Of a stretch of 43,812 bases of DNA, positions 24,203-31,372 are shown one piece after another (positions within the stretch are counted from its first letter, which is position 1; every line of letters begins with the position of its first letter). The DNA is taken from the IMG/VR virus record IMGVR_UViG_3300008050_000095, positions 1 to 43,812 of that record. One strand, 5' to 3'. The notes beneath the pieces are model-generated. The model saw only the letters and a program-made list of their open reading frames with translations. It did not search any database and had not been told where the DNA came from. Source of the stretch: a virus. Position numbers and translations under genes: made by a program.

Positions 24203-25753
24203 TTAAAATTCGTGCATTTTGATCTCAGGATACCGACCACTTTCGTTCACCAGGATTCGATCCGGCTTATCGAGTGTGTGAACAACATCAAGAGATTGTT
24301 TCGTAGTATCAGGAGGAGAAACGGAGGACCGTCTCTTCCACCAATGATGTGCTTTCGCAGTTGCATATCCGCCATGTTCTATGCAGATGTACTCTTTGAA
24401 AATGCGAAGACCGCAAAGATAATCGACTCTGAGCATCGTAATGTTCTTTGCACCAGTGTACGGATAGTATTCAACGTCCTCCACTTCGTGCCAGTTTTCC
24501 ATCGAAATCACATCAGCATCACTTGTACCCAATGTCAGATGGTGCTGAAACTGAAAATTTGCTCCACAGGAAGGACAGATGCGAACCGCAATGTGAACAA
24601 GCTCACAGCATTGATCGCATTCTTTCATGATTGGCTCCCCACCACCTTTCCCATTGTTTGTTTTGATTGTTGGAGCATCAATAGGCCCATTTCTCATTAG
24701 GTTTCCGGCATAGTCCAGCACCAAACAATCTTCCTTTCCTTCAGCAATTCTCATCCCTCTTCCGATGATTTGCACATGTAGGACCGGACTTGCAGTAGGT
24801 CTTAGGAGTACAATCATATCAACTTCTGGAATATCGAGTCCAGTTGTGAGCATTGCAACCGAAACAACTGCTTGATATTCACCTGCTCTGAACTTATCCA
24901 AAACGAAGTCCCGAGATGTCTTCAGTTTTGAATGGAGAACTGCAGTTTTGATTCCCATCTCATTCAGTGTTTCTGCAATGTGTTCGCAGTGTTCAATATC
25001 AATCGCATAAACGAGCCATTTCTTGCGGAGGTTCTTGTATCCAATGAGTTCAGAAACGATCTCTTGTGTTATGGATTTGCGGTCAAATGCCATTGACAAC
25101 TCTTTTACAATGAAGTCTCCAGACTGTTTTTTGATCTGACTTGCATCCAGAGTTGTAGATGGTTTCTTACTTGTTACTTGGCAAAGCCTTCCTAGCTCTT
25201 GGAGCTTACTCAATTTGATTGTGTACACAATGTCATCAAAGAACGCATCATCCCCAAGATGTAGGTATCCGGTTCCAAGTCGGTATGGTGTTGCAGTAAA
25301 CCCGACAACTTTCTTCTTCACTGCATTGAAAAATGTCCTGTACCGACTTGTTTTCTTGTAGGACACAGTATGAGCTTCATCAAGCAGAATGATGTCAAAA
25401 TGCTTAAAATCATCCGCCTTGTTGTAGCAAGATTGGATTCCTGCAACGGTTACTTCTTCGATCTCTCGACTCTTCAATCCTGATGAGTACAACCCGACAT
25501 CGAAAGGCATTCCTTCAGTTTGCTGAACAATTGCATCATAGTTCTGCTGAAGGATCGAAGCATCATGAGCAAGAACCAAGATGTGCTGTTCAGGCCAATT
25601 TCTTTTTATGATCCTGCAAAGTTCTGAAATAATGACGCTTTTTCCAGAACCAGTGGGAGCAACAACAAGCGGATTCCCCTTCCCACCGTTTTGGAAGTAT
25701 CGGAATACCGCATCAATAGCATCTTGCTGATAGTCGTATGGTTTTTTAATCAT
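24203..25753 (-). CDS. SF2 DEAH-box helicase
   Basis: A 516-residue helicase. Start set at 25753 because this ATG overlaps the preceding stop (ATGA); an upstream non-ATG start would only add 11 residues. Motif I is APTGSGKS (32-39), motif II DEAH (125-128), motif III TAT (153-155), and motif VI QIIGRGMR. After the helicase core, CDQCCELVHIAVRICPSCG is a zinc ribbon, followed by a C-terminal region ending in CGLRIFKEYICIEHGGYA. Relatives occur widely in phage replication modules, often called type III restriction-like or DEAD/DEAH helicases, and probably unwind replication or recombination intermediates. It is coupled to the RecB-like nuclease, suggesting that they work together. Confidence 0.9.
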   Translation of the reverse strand: MIKKPYDYQQDAIDAVFRYFQNGGKGNPLVVAPTGSGKSVIISELCRIIKRNWPEQHILVLAHDASILQQNYDAIVQQTEGMPFDVGLYSSGLKSREIEEVTVAGIQSCYNKADDFKHFDIILLDEAHTVSYKKTSRYRTFFNAVKKKVVGFTATPYRLGTGYLHLGDDAFFDDIVYTIKLSKLQELGRLCQVTSKKPSTTLDASQIKKQSGDFIVKELSMAFDRKSITQEIVSELIGYKNLRKKWLVYAIDIEHCEHIAETLNEMGIKTAVLHSKLKTSRDFVLDKFRAGEYQAVVSVAMLTTGLDIPEVDMIVLLRPTASPVLHVQIIGRGMRIAEGKEDCLVLDYAGNLMRNGPIDAPTIKTNNGKGGGEPIMKECDQCCELVHIAVRICPSCGANFQFQHHLTLGTSDADVISMENWHEVEDVEYYPYTGAKNITMLRVDYLCGLRIFKEYICIEHGGYATAKAHHWWKRRSSVSPPDTTKQSLDVVHTLDKPDRILVNESGRYPEIKMHEF

Positions 25754-26568
25754 AGTAGGGACTCCAAAAAGTCGTGATCTCTGCATCCACGTTTTTGATG
25801 CTCAAATGCAATATCAACATAGTATTTTGAACACTTCCATTTGCCTTCATCGTGTATGTCACAATGAGTGCAAGTTCGGCAGTTCTTTGATGGTTCTTCT
25901 CCAAAGTGGCAGATGTCATAGAACGGACACCATTTGCATTCGTACCATGTTGGCCCTGCAATCTTCTCAGGAGGAACATCTGTTGATATGATGTCTACAC
26001 CCCTTTGGATCAATTCTTTTGCCTTCTCAGTGTCACAGGGAACACGTTCGTAATACCTGGAGTCATCATTCTTATTGACCATGATGAACAGACATCTTTT
26101 TAGTTTCAGGAGGTACATGTAACAAACCACCTGAGCATAATAAATTGGTTTGGATTTTTTCAATCCGTCTTTTCGCATTGCTTTGTAGCTTTTTTCGTTT
26201 GCAGTTTTGAATTCGAGAAGGTGCGTCGTCTTAGGTGCATCTGGAACTTTATCTGCAAGACCATCAATGTGACCTTTGATATGACCATTCCCAGCAGAAC
26301 AACCTTTTTGGTCTGAGTGTACTTCGATCCCAATCCTTTCAAGGTCTTCGATAATAATCGGTTCTTCTTTGTGTCCTCTTGAGAACAATCGTTTTTGTCT
26401 TTGGTTGATTTTTTCATTTCCACATAACCTGAATCTGTACCATAGTTTTCTTGGGCATGAATCGCCAATTGAAGAGATTCCCAAATACGATCTCACTTCT
26501 GGCTCAACGGGTGCGTCTTCAATTAATTTTTCTGTTTTCGTCCTTATGTCTGCTGGAAGTGCTACCAT
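25750..26568 (-). CDS. RecB/Cas4-like PD-(D/E)XK nuclease with Fe-S-type cysteines
   Basis: A 272-residue exonuclease. Nuclease residues: H100-I-D102-G, LLEFKTA (E119, K121) and YYAQVVCYM (Q146, Y150). A lone cysteine in SSIGDSCPRKLWY (C38) plus a C-terminal CKWCPFYDIC cluster resemble the iron-sulphur cage of Cas4/AddB-type nucleases. A further six cysteine/histidine residues (CRTCTHCDIHDEGKWKC) make an additional zinc-like site. It likely resects DNA ends for the Sak4/DUF669 annealing system encoded just upstream. Good GAGG before ATG; four-base overlap with the helicase gene. Confidence 0.9.
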   Translation of the reverse strand: MVALPADIRTKTEKLIEDAPVEPEVRSYLGISSIGDSCPRKLWYRFRLCGNEKINQRQKRLFSRGHKEEPIIIEDLERIGIEVHSDQKGCSAGNGHIKGHIDGLADKVPDAPKTTHLLEFKTANEKSYKAMRKDGLKKSKPIYYAQVVCYMYLLKLKRCLFIMVNKNDDSRYYERVPCDTEKAKELIQRGVDIISTDVPPEKIAGPTWYECKWCPFYDICHFGEEPSKNCRTCTHCDIHDEGKWKCSKYYVDIAFEHQKRGCRDHDFLESLL

Positions 26569-26582
26569 AATAAAACCTCAAA

Positions 26583-26604
26583 GAAAAAGGGGGCAAAGCC
26601 CCCA
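26583..26604 (-). terminator. Rho-independent terminator inside the leftward operon
   Basis: On the minus strand GGGGGC TTT GCCCCC is followed by TTTTTCTTT: a six-base GC stem with a three-base loop and U-run. It lies between the DUF669 gene (upstream in transcription) and the RecB-like gene, so it should end or attenuate transcription there unless antiterminated. Confidence 0.88.
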
Positions 26605-26622
26605 TAGGATTAAACTGATTCC

Positions 26623-27105
26623 TTATGCCCAAGGAACACTTGAAGGATCAACATCAGCAGGTGCTGACTGACCGGATGAGACTGGAGGAGCAGAAACCAC
26701 ACTCCCTTTCAACTGAGAGTAACTGGTTGGCTTATTGGCTGCAGGATAATCACCCTTCGCAGGTTTGATACCAACACCCAAAATGAATGGGACCATGTGA
26801 AGTTCCTGCGTGTCCTGGATCACAGGTTTCCCAGTTGCACGACAGATACTTGAAAGCTCTTTCTGAGCAATCTCAACTGCCTGTGGATTGGGATTCACAA
26901 TGTTCAGATTCGCCCAAATCTTGCGACCATTGAACTCGCCCCCCATGACTTCAAACTCAAATTTGATATACTTCCCATTTCCGGCCCGAGTATCCTTGAT
27001 GTCAGAAGAGATGATTTGAGCAGTGTACTTGCCTGTAGGAATTGGCTCAAAGTTTCCCATGTCTTTGTGTTGGTTGCTGTCGAATGCTTGATCTAGTTGT
27101 GCCAT
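26623..27105 (-). CDS. DUF669-like single-strand DNA-binding/annealing accessory
   Basis: A 160-residue protein. PIPTGKYTAQIISSDIKDTRAGNGKYIKFEFEVMGGEFNGRKIWANLNIVNPNPQAVEIAQKELSSICRATG is present in segments and is the DUF669 core. That family accompanies phage recombinases and is thought to bind single-stranded DNA. A flexible S/P/A-rich tail (residues 130-160) ends in VPWA, reminiscent of SSB tails without the acidic tip. Next to the Sak4-like ATPase, as in other phages. GAGG before ATG. Confidence 0.85.
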   Translation of the reverse strand: MAQLDQAFDSNQHKDMGNFEPIPTGKYTAQIISSDIKDTRAGNGKYIKFEFEVMGGEFNGRKIWANLNIVNPNPQAVEIAQKELSSICRATGKPVIQDTQELHMVPFILGVGIKPAKGDYPAANKPTSYSQLKGSVVSAPPVSSGQSAPADVDPSSVPWA

Positions 27106-27174
27106 AAGATTGCCTCATAGTTTTTTTGGTTTTAAGAATGGCTCAAATGAGCCGATTGAAAAGAATCCTGCTGA

Positions 27175-27963
27175 TTATTCAGCAAGCAATTCTTTTGAAA
27201 TTTTTTGCTCTGAACTTTTTGCTTCCGATTTTTTATCTTCCGCTTTGGGTTCAGCCTTCTTTTTCTTCTTTTCAGGTTTTGATTCCTCAATCCCTAATGC
27301 CTTGTTGAAAAGCTTTCCAAGATGCGGTTCTTCAACGTTGTCGAGCATCCCACCCCGAGCTTTTGCTACATACTGAATGTCACCTTCAGTCTGGAGGTAT
27401 CGGTACTTGACACCTTCTTCTGTGACACCAATGCGGATTGCCAAACAGAAGTCGAACAGATAAGGAAGGTTTTGACCCAACTGTTGACCAGGCATTGATG
27501 GTCCAAATGATGTGATGCCTGTGAAGTCATCAGTCATTCGTTTCATCTTTGCAGTGAAGTAAACGTTTCGATCACTCAAGTCCCGAAACTTTTTAATCAT
27601 TGGAAGAAGTTTATCAGCATATGCCCCGTAGGCTTGTCGAGGATCACGACCTGCGTTCAATTTCTCTTCTCCAAGGATTGTTTCAGCAATGTCTGTAATC
27701 GAGTCCAGACAGACTGTTTTGAAGTCTTTTGCATGTTCACTTCCAACTATGAAGTGGTATGCTTCTTCCAAATCTTGAAAGGAAGAAATTTCGATCACAG
27801 GAATTTTGACATTTTTCAAAGTCAACAGACCCTTTTCTGCTGAGATAATCACTGGACTTGGAGCAGTCTGACACAACCATGTCTTTCCTACTCCAGATTC
27901 CCCATATGCGAGAGCTTTCACACAGTTTATGCTCTCACTTGTTGTTGTTAGTTTTATTGCCAT
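27175..27963 (-). CDS. Sak4-type RecA-fold ATPase
   Basis: A 262-residue AAA/RecA-like ATPase. Walker A is GESGVGKT (21-28), the Walker B region is FKTVCLDSITDIAE, and QLGQNLPYLFDFCLAIRI is the usual late motif. Family members (AAA_24, Sak4) promote single-strand annealing or strand exchange in phages. The C-terminal 40 residues are a lysine/glutamate-rich tail (EKKKKKAEPKAEDKKSEAKSSEQK). It is coupled by one base to the basic protein upstream and followed by DUF669. GGAGGAG is the ribosome binding site. Confidence 0.88.
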   Translation of the reverse strand: MAIKLTTTSESINCVKALAYGESGVGKTWLCQTAPSPVIISAEKGLLTLKNVKIPVIEISSFQDLEEAYHFIVGSEHAKDFKTVCLDSITDIAETILGEEKLNAGRDPRQAYGAYADKLLPMIKKFRDLSDRNVYFTAKMKRMTDDFTGITSFGPSMPGQQLGQNLPYLFDFCLAIRIGVTEEGVKYRYLQTEGDIQYVAKARGGMLDNVEEPHLGKLFNKALGIEESKPEKKKKKAEPKAEDKKSEAKSSEQKISKELLAE

Positions 27964-28349
27964 TATATCTCCTCCTTGTCATGTCTAGCCCACCGAGCAT
28001 ACTCCTCGTCTTTTTCCTCTTGACTAAACGGGTTTGTAATCATCACCCAAGTTTGTAAGTGATTGTCAATAATCATTTTGACTCTCTTGACAACCAAGTG
28101 TTTGTCAATGCGATTGTCAATTTTACCTTGCCTCATTGCATGAACTAAATTTTGCGGAGACTCATGAAACAGAATCATGGATTCTCCATCATCAAGGGAT
28201 CGAGTCTTTGCAACAAGCCCTCTCGCTTTGATACGAGTCTTTTTTCTTTCTCTTTCTGTTTTTTGTTTTATCAACCTCCTTCGTCTTATCTCCGCCTTCT
28301 CTTCCTCTGTTCTGAGTACTCTTGGTTTTGGAGTCCAAATATCTCCCAT
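27963..28349 (-). CDS. Basic protein upstream of Sak4, unrecognised
   Basis: A 128-residue protein. Its N-terminal third is strongly basic (TEEEKAEIRRRRLIKQKTERERKKTRIKARG in pieces), then LDDGESMILFHESPQNLVHAMRQGKID and a C-terminal acidic helix (EEKDEEYARWARHDKEE). It may bind nucleic acid. The final base of its stop is shared with the first of the Sak4 start. GAGG before ATG. Unrecognised family; it belongs to the recombination cluster by operon position. Confidence 0.75.
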   Translation of the reverse strand: MGDIWTPKPRVLRTEEEKAEIRRRRLIKQKTERERKKTRIKARGLVAKTRSLDDGESMILFHESPQNLVHAMRQGKIDNRIDKHLVVKRVKMIIDNHLQTWVMITNPFSQEEKDEEYARWARHDKEEI

Positions 28350-28355
28350 ATTGCC

Positions 28356-28724
28356 TCATTTGAGTTCTTTGATTGCCAGTGTTGGAGTCCCAGGAGTCTC
28401 AACAACGACTGTGTGAAAAATTGAATCTTCAGGCAATGTTTTGTATTCTTTAGCCCGAACTTCGTACTTGTAGCGTATGCACTTTCTCTCTTCTGGAGAA
28501 AGTCTTGAATAAACATGAGTCAATGCGGATTCATCAATCTTCATGTTTGTTTTTGCAGTTGCAACGACATCGACTCCAAAGTCTTTGTTGTGAACCACAC
28601 CTTTTTTCTTGTCTTCCAAGATTGAATTGCAAATGATTGTTCGCAAATCCATCTCAACCTGCTTTGCTTCAGCAAGAACATCTTTTGCTTTTTGCCAGTT
28701 GTCTATTGTCTCTTGTGTCAACAT
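28356..28724 (-). CDS. First gene of the recombination operon, unrecognised
   Basis: A 122-residue protein: MLTQETIDNWQKAKDVLAEAKQ, then VEMDLRTIICNSILEDKKKG, VVATAKTNMKIDESALTHVYSRLSPEERKCIRYKYE and a strand-rich end. It resembles small phage proteins that often precede Sak4/DUF669-type genes, but I cannot name a family. It is the first gene after a strong leftward promoter (28868-28896), with GAGG seven bases before its ATG. Confidence 0.75.
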   Translation of the reverse strand: MLTQETIDNWQKAKDVLAEAKQVEMDLRTIICNSILEDKKKGVVHNKDFGVDVVATAKTNMKIDESALTHVYSRLSPEERKCIRYKYEVRAKEYKTLPEDSIFHTVVVETPGTPTLAIKELK

Positions 28725-28867
28725 TTTGTAGCCTCAAAAAAATGTCAAAAGAATAAGACCAAAAAACATGAAAAGTGAAAAAGCAATTTCAAAGAATCGT
28801 CTATAATCAGTATCAGTGCTTTTGATCTTTTGGGTTTGTTTAGGTTTGTTTTGTGTTGATGTATAAA

Positions 28868-28896
28868 GTTATAGTTACATCCAACATTATTGTCAA
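28868..28896 (-). promoter_or_regulatory. Sigma70-like leftward promoter
   Basis: On the minus strand: -35 TTGACA (28896-28891), exactly 17 bases, -10 TATAAC (28873-28868). Start is expected near 28861, leaving a leader of about 137 bases before the ATG at 28724. It lies just downstream of the microprotein string and would drive the recombination and polymerase genes. Confidence 0.78.
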
Positions 28897-28915
28897 ACCT
28901 TTTTTTAGATTATTT

Positions 28916-29086
28916 TTAGTTTATTGATTTGTTAGCCTTAACATGTAGGATGCAATCATCACTAATATAGTACAACATCTCCCCATCATCCGACCTATAG
29001 CCTGACCCTGAGCCATATCCGTTATCCATCACAGGACAAGTACAACCCTCCTTAATTGCTTCCCTACTACCAGGATTAAGAATCAT
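28916..29086 (-). CDS. 56-residue cysteine-containing protein
   Basis: ATG 29086 to TAA 28916-28918 with GTGAGGAAAA upstream. The product begins MILNPGSREAIKEGCTCPVM and contains DNGYGSGSGYRSDDG, then MLYYISDDCILHVK. The C.CPVMDN..G.G ... (F/Y)..S..C.LH layout occurs in small proteins of many tailed phages; its cysteines and histidine could hold a zinc ion. Function unknown. The stop is 20 bases upstream of the -35 box at 28891-28896. Confidence 0.75.
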   Translation of the reverse strand: MILNPGSREAIKEGCTCPVMDNGYGSGSGYRSDDGEMLYYISDDCILHVKANKSIN

Positions 29087-29092
29087 TTTTCC

Positions 29093-29281
29093 TCACATGT
29101 AATTGGTGCTAAACGAAAACAATCTAGTCTCTTCAGAGCATTTAGGACAATTGGTATATGCTGTCATGTCTGGATCATACAAACTACTAACACCAGACTT
29201 GCACCGAACATCCTCTTCCTCATATGAAAATATGATCGTACAACTCCGACAAACAGTCACATTTTTATTGAGTATCTTTTT
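29093..29281 (-). CDS. 62-residue zinc-ribbon protein
   Basis: Start chosen at 29281, right after AAGGAGGAGG and overlapping the preceding gene by 17 bases; the frame is open further but lacks a plausible start. MKKILNKNVTVCRSCTIIFS supplies one CxxC and YTNCPKCSEETRLF the other, separated by about 35 residues, so a zinc ribbon is likely. Such microproteins occur widely in phage early regions. Function unknown. Confidence 0.65.
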   Translation of the reverse strand, partial: KKILNKNVTVCRSCTIIFSYEEEDVRCKSGVSSLYDPDMTAYTNCPKCSEETRLFSFSTNYM

Positions 29282-29480
29282 CATCCTCCTCCTTTTGTAT
29301 GATGTGGAGTTCTTCCTCCATGACACTATCATACCCGACATTGCCTGATGATTTAATGACCAGCTTGAGATTGCCATTTTCATCATTGAAGATAGTCTCA
29401 CCATTTTGGCAGAATCTAATACGCTCAACTCCTTCCTGTTTAGGGGGCGTTTCTTCATCATGCTCAATAGTCTCAATCAT
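29265..29480 (-). CDS. 71-residue acidic protein, unrecognised
   Basis: MIETIEHDEETPPKQEGVER followed by strand-like IRFCQNGETIFNDENGNLKLVIK and an acidic C-terminus (EEELHIIQKEEDEKDTQ). Translation is coupled: its ATG overlaps the previous stop within ATGATTGA, and GAGGAGGAAGA lies in the end of that gene. Highly acidic; possibly a DNA mimic, but no evidence beyond composition. Confidence 0.65.
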   Translation of the reverse strand: MIETIEHDEETPPKQEGVERIRFCQNGETIFNDENGNLKLVIKSSGNVGYDSVMEEELHIIQKEEDEKDTQ

Positions 29481-29649
29481 TCTTCCTCCTCATCTGGGTT
29501 GTGGTCTTCTTTCTTCTACTAAAAAACGGAGCAACTCTACCAGAATCAAGAATAAATGATGTATTCCTGTACATTTTGTCATGTGTATATGTTACAATTC
29601 CAAACGTCTTTTGCTCATCACTCCATCTGCGATTTCTATTTATCATCAT
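29473..29649 (-). CDS. 58-residue basic protein, unrecognised
   Basis: ATG 29649 (or 29646) to TGA 29473-29475; AGAGGGATTAAA precedes the start. The product begins MMINRNRRWSDEQKTFGIVT, contains THDKMYRNTSFILDSGRVAP, and ends basic (FFSRRKKTTTQMRRKND). It overlaps the next gene by eight bases. Small, basic, with a possible beta hairpin. Function unknown. Confidence 0.6.
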   Translation of the reverse strand: MMINRNRRWSDEQKTFGIVTYTHDKMYRNTSFILDSGRVAPFFSRRKKTTTQMRRKND

Positions 29650-29675
29650 TTTAATCCCTCTTCTGCAAAAAAATA

Positions 29676-29801
29676 TTAATATTTAATTTTTAGAATACGC
29701 TTTGCTTCAGTTTCTATGAACTCACACAAAGGCATATATATGTTTTTGTCTTTATAAACCGTACGCAAATCGTCCAGGGGTCTAAGACTACACCATTGCA
29801 T
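29676..29801 (-). CDS. 41-residue protein, probable
   Basis: ATG 29801 to TAA 29676-29678, overlapping the preceding gene's end by 14 bases. The translation begins MQWCSLRPLDDLRTVYKDKN and ends CEFIETEAKRILKIKY; it looks like a real folded or helical protein, but the ribosome binding site is poor. It may rely on termination-reinitiation from the overlapping gene. Confidence 0.5.
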   Translation of the reverse strand: MQWCSLRPLDDLRTVYKDKNIYMPLCEFIETEAKRILKIKY

Positions 29802-29973
29802 CGTCAACTTTTACTGCGATTTGACCACGACTAGTGAACTCTGATTTTGGATTCAAAACATCTTCACAAGTTCTATAAAGCCACTCGAAATTTAATCCTT
29901 CTCGTTTTGCACTTATTGATGCGCGTTGGATTTCTTTCAGTGTTTCTTCCAGTTCTTCATAGGTTGCTTTCAT
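29788..29973 (-). CDS. 61-residue helical protein, unrecognised
   Basis: MKATYEELEETLKEIQRASI continues SAKREGLNFEWLYRTCEDVLNP, with a short strand-rich end. Two ribosome binding sites (AAGGAGAAAGGAG) sit before the ATG, suggesting strong expression. Mostly helical and acidic at the N-terminus. No family recognised. Confidence 0.68.
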   Translation of the reverse strand: MKATYEELEETLKEIQRASISAKREGLNFEWLYRTCEDVLNPKSEFTSRGQIAVKVDDAMV

Positions 29974-30072
29974 TTTATTCTCCTTTCTCCTTATTTAACG
30001 CTCGTTTGTAAAGAACCATTTTTCAACCTGTTTTCCCAATTTCGATGCCAATCAATTTCAATTCCTCAATAT

Positions 30073-30282
30073 TCATCCTTCCTCATCATGCTTGACGTTA
30101 CAACCAAGAGTGCCATACTCACAGACTCTTGATGAAGTGATCTTGATATGACAATCACCCTGATCTTTACCTTCCAAACACTCAACAAAAGCGTCTACTT
30201 CTTTTTTAATTTCCTCAAGTTCTTCAGTGCTCCATCTGGAGGTCACTTCAAAATGAATGCGTTTAACTTCTTCAATCTTCAT
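30073..30282 (-). CDS. 69-residue cysteine protein, paralogue of 30494-30790
   Basis: After MKIEEVKRIHFEVTSRWSTEELEEIKKEVDAFVE the C-terminus reads ITSSRVCEYGTLGCNVKHDE, nearly identical to the end of the 98-residue protein two genes upstream (ISSRVCEKGTLGCNVRHEE). The shared module also covers EELEEI...DAFVE. Cysteines and histidine may bind zinc. ATGA overlaps on both sides: with the gene before it and with a tiny reading frame after it. Confidence 0.7.
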   Translation of the reverse strand: MKIEEVKRIHFEVTSRWSTEELEEIKKEVDAFVECLEGKDQGDCHIKITSSRVCEYGTLGCNVKHDEEG

Positions 30283-30497
30283 TTTTCCTCCACATTAAAG
30301 TTTGTAACATACTCTCGCTGATCTCGACCAACAGCATCTGTAAGACCATCCAACAAAGAGACGACCATTCTTGCAAATATAACGCTTTGATCCTCTTTTT
30401 TTGGATACTCTTTTGCGTGTTCCCGACAAAGGGTTTGGTCAAATTTCAATAAAGCTCCATCTGTAGAAACCTTCATCCAATATTCGTCTTCTTTCAT
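30279..30497 (-). CDS. 72-residue protein between the two paralogues
   Basis: MKEDEYWMKVSTDGALLKFDQ, then TLCREHAKEYPKKEDQSVIFARMVVSLLDGLTDAVGRDQ. Joined to both neighbours by four-base ATGA overlaps, with GAGGAGGAAGA upstream. A mixed alpha/beta microprotein with no recognised family. Lying between two copies of a duplicated gene, it may have been trapped or co-duplicated and then diverged. Confidence 0.68.
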   Translation of the reverse strand: MKEDEYWMKVSTDGALLKFDQTLCREHAKEYPKKEDQSVIFARMVVSLLDGLTDAVGRDQREYVTNFNVEEK

Positions 30498-30790
30498 TCT
30501 TCCTCCTCATGTCTCACATTACAACCAAGCGTTCCTTTCTCACAAACTCGACTTGATATAATACTACATCTGCAATCCTCTATGCTCCATGTCTCAACGA
30601 AAGCATCTGCATCGTTAGTAATCTCTTCCAACTCCTCAGCATTCCAATATTCATCGTTAAGTTCCTTCTCAGAGTCCAAATGTTCTCCCAATGAAATCTC
30701 CCTGTCACAATTAGGACAATTCACTGGGCACTCCAAAAACCACTCCATTTCAGTTGAACATACTGGACACTTTGAAAAACGTATTCCCAT
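30494..30790 (-). CDS. 98-residue zinc-ribbon protein with duplicated C-terminal module
   Basis: The N-terminus has CPVCSTEMEWFLECPVNCPNC, a zinc ribbon or rubredoxin-like knuckle. The second half is the module EELEEITNDADAFVET ... ISSRVCEKGTLGCNVRHEE shared with the 69-residue protein downstream. So this is a fusion of a zinc ribbon with the shared module, or its downstream relative has lost the ribbon. GGAGGAG is the ribosome binding site. Function unknown. Confidence 0.72.
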   Translation of the reverse strand: MGIRFSKCPVCSTEMEWFLECPVNCPNCDREISLGEHLDSEKELNDEYWNAEELEEITNDADAFVETWSIEDCRCSIISSRVCEKGTLGCNVRHEEEE

Positions 30791-31240
30791 CTACTCCTCC
30801 AACCCAACATTGATACAATCAATCTCCTCTTGTGTTGTTTCTCTAACACCAGAACGAAGATCATTTTCAATAGACTCAACAATTGCATCCATATCAACCA
30901 CATTCTCAGGTTGATTTTCTAGCACCAACTCATCCCAATTAGGACAAGGACCGCAAAGGACTCCAGGTTCCTCCTTCCTATCAAACTCCAAAAACTCAGA
31001 ATCATTGGAGCTTACAAAATTATAAACTAGATTTCCATCAATGCGAACTTCGCTCTCTGAGCTTGCGACAATCACCTTACACGTATCAAAGCCATCAACA
31101 GAAACACTTTGTGATGTGTTCAATGGAAACCGATGAAGAAGGATTTGAATAAACTGATTTGTAACATCCCTTTTCTCTTCTCCATTGTTCACAAAAATCT
31201 TACCAGTCCTTGGCTCATATGCTAAATTAATCCCACTCAT
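30791..31240 (-). CDS. 149-residue protein, unrecognised
   Basis: Begins MSGINLAYEPRTGKIFVNNG; I use ATG 31240, four bases after GAGGAG, with 31243 as an alternative. Strand-rich N-terminal half (SVSVDGFDTCKVIVASSESEVRIDG) and an acidic C-terminus with GPCPNWDELVLENQPENVVDMDAI. It overlaps the small membrane-protein gene upstream and abuts the zinc-ribbon gene. No family recognised. Confidence 0.7.
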   Translation of the reverse strand: MSGINLAYEPRTGKIFVNNGEEKRDVTNQFIQILLHRFPLNTSQSVSVDGFDTCKVIVASSESEVRIDGNLVYNFVSSNDSEFLEFDRKEEPGVLCGPCPNWDELVLENQPENVVDMDAIVESIENDLRSGVRETTQEEIDCINVGLEE

Positions 31241-31352
31241 CATTCTCCTCAAACCACTCCTTGTGTTTTCGTTTCATCCCCTGGAAAACAAGATACTCGA
31301 CCAACATCAATGCAATGATCTCACAAAAAGCAATAGCAAGTATATCCATCAT
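31227..31352 (-). CDS. 41-residue single-pass membrane protein
   Basis: ATG 31352 to TAA 31227-31229 with GAGGTAGGGG immediately upstream. MMDILAIAFCEIIALMLVEY gives one hydrophobic helix with conserved-looking acids, then LVFQGMKRKHKEWFEENDEWD, a charged cytoplasmic tail. It is the only clear membrane microprotein of this string; roles such as superinfection exclusion or membrane anchoring are only guesses. Overlaps the next gene by 14 bases. Confidence 0.7.
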   Translation of the reverse strand: MMDILAIAFCEIIALMLVEYLVFQGMKRKHKEWFEENDEWD

Positions 31353-31372
31353 CCCCTACCTCTATTCGATTG

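Noticed and set aside
24212-24700. Plus-strand 162-codon frame opposite the helicase
   Set aside because: The minus strand has complete SF2 helicase motifs; the plus frame is an antisense shadow with no recognisable features.
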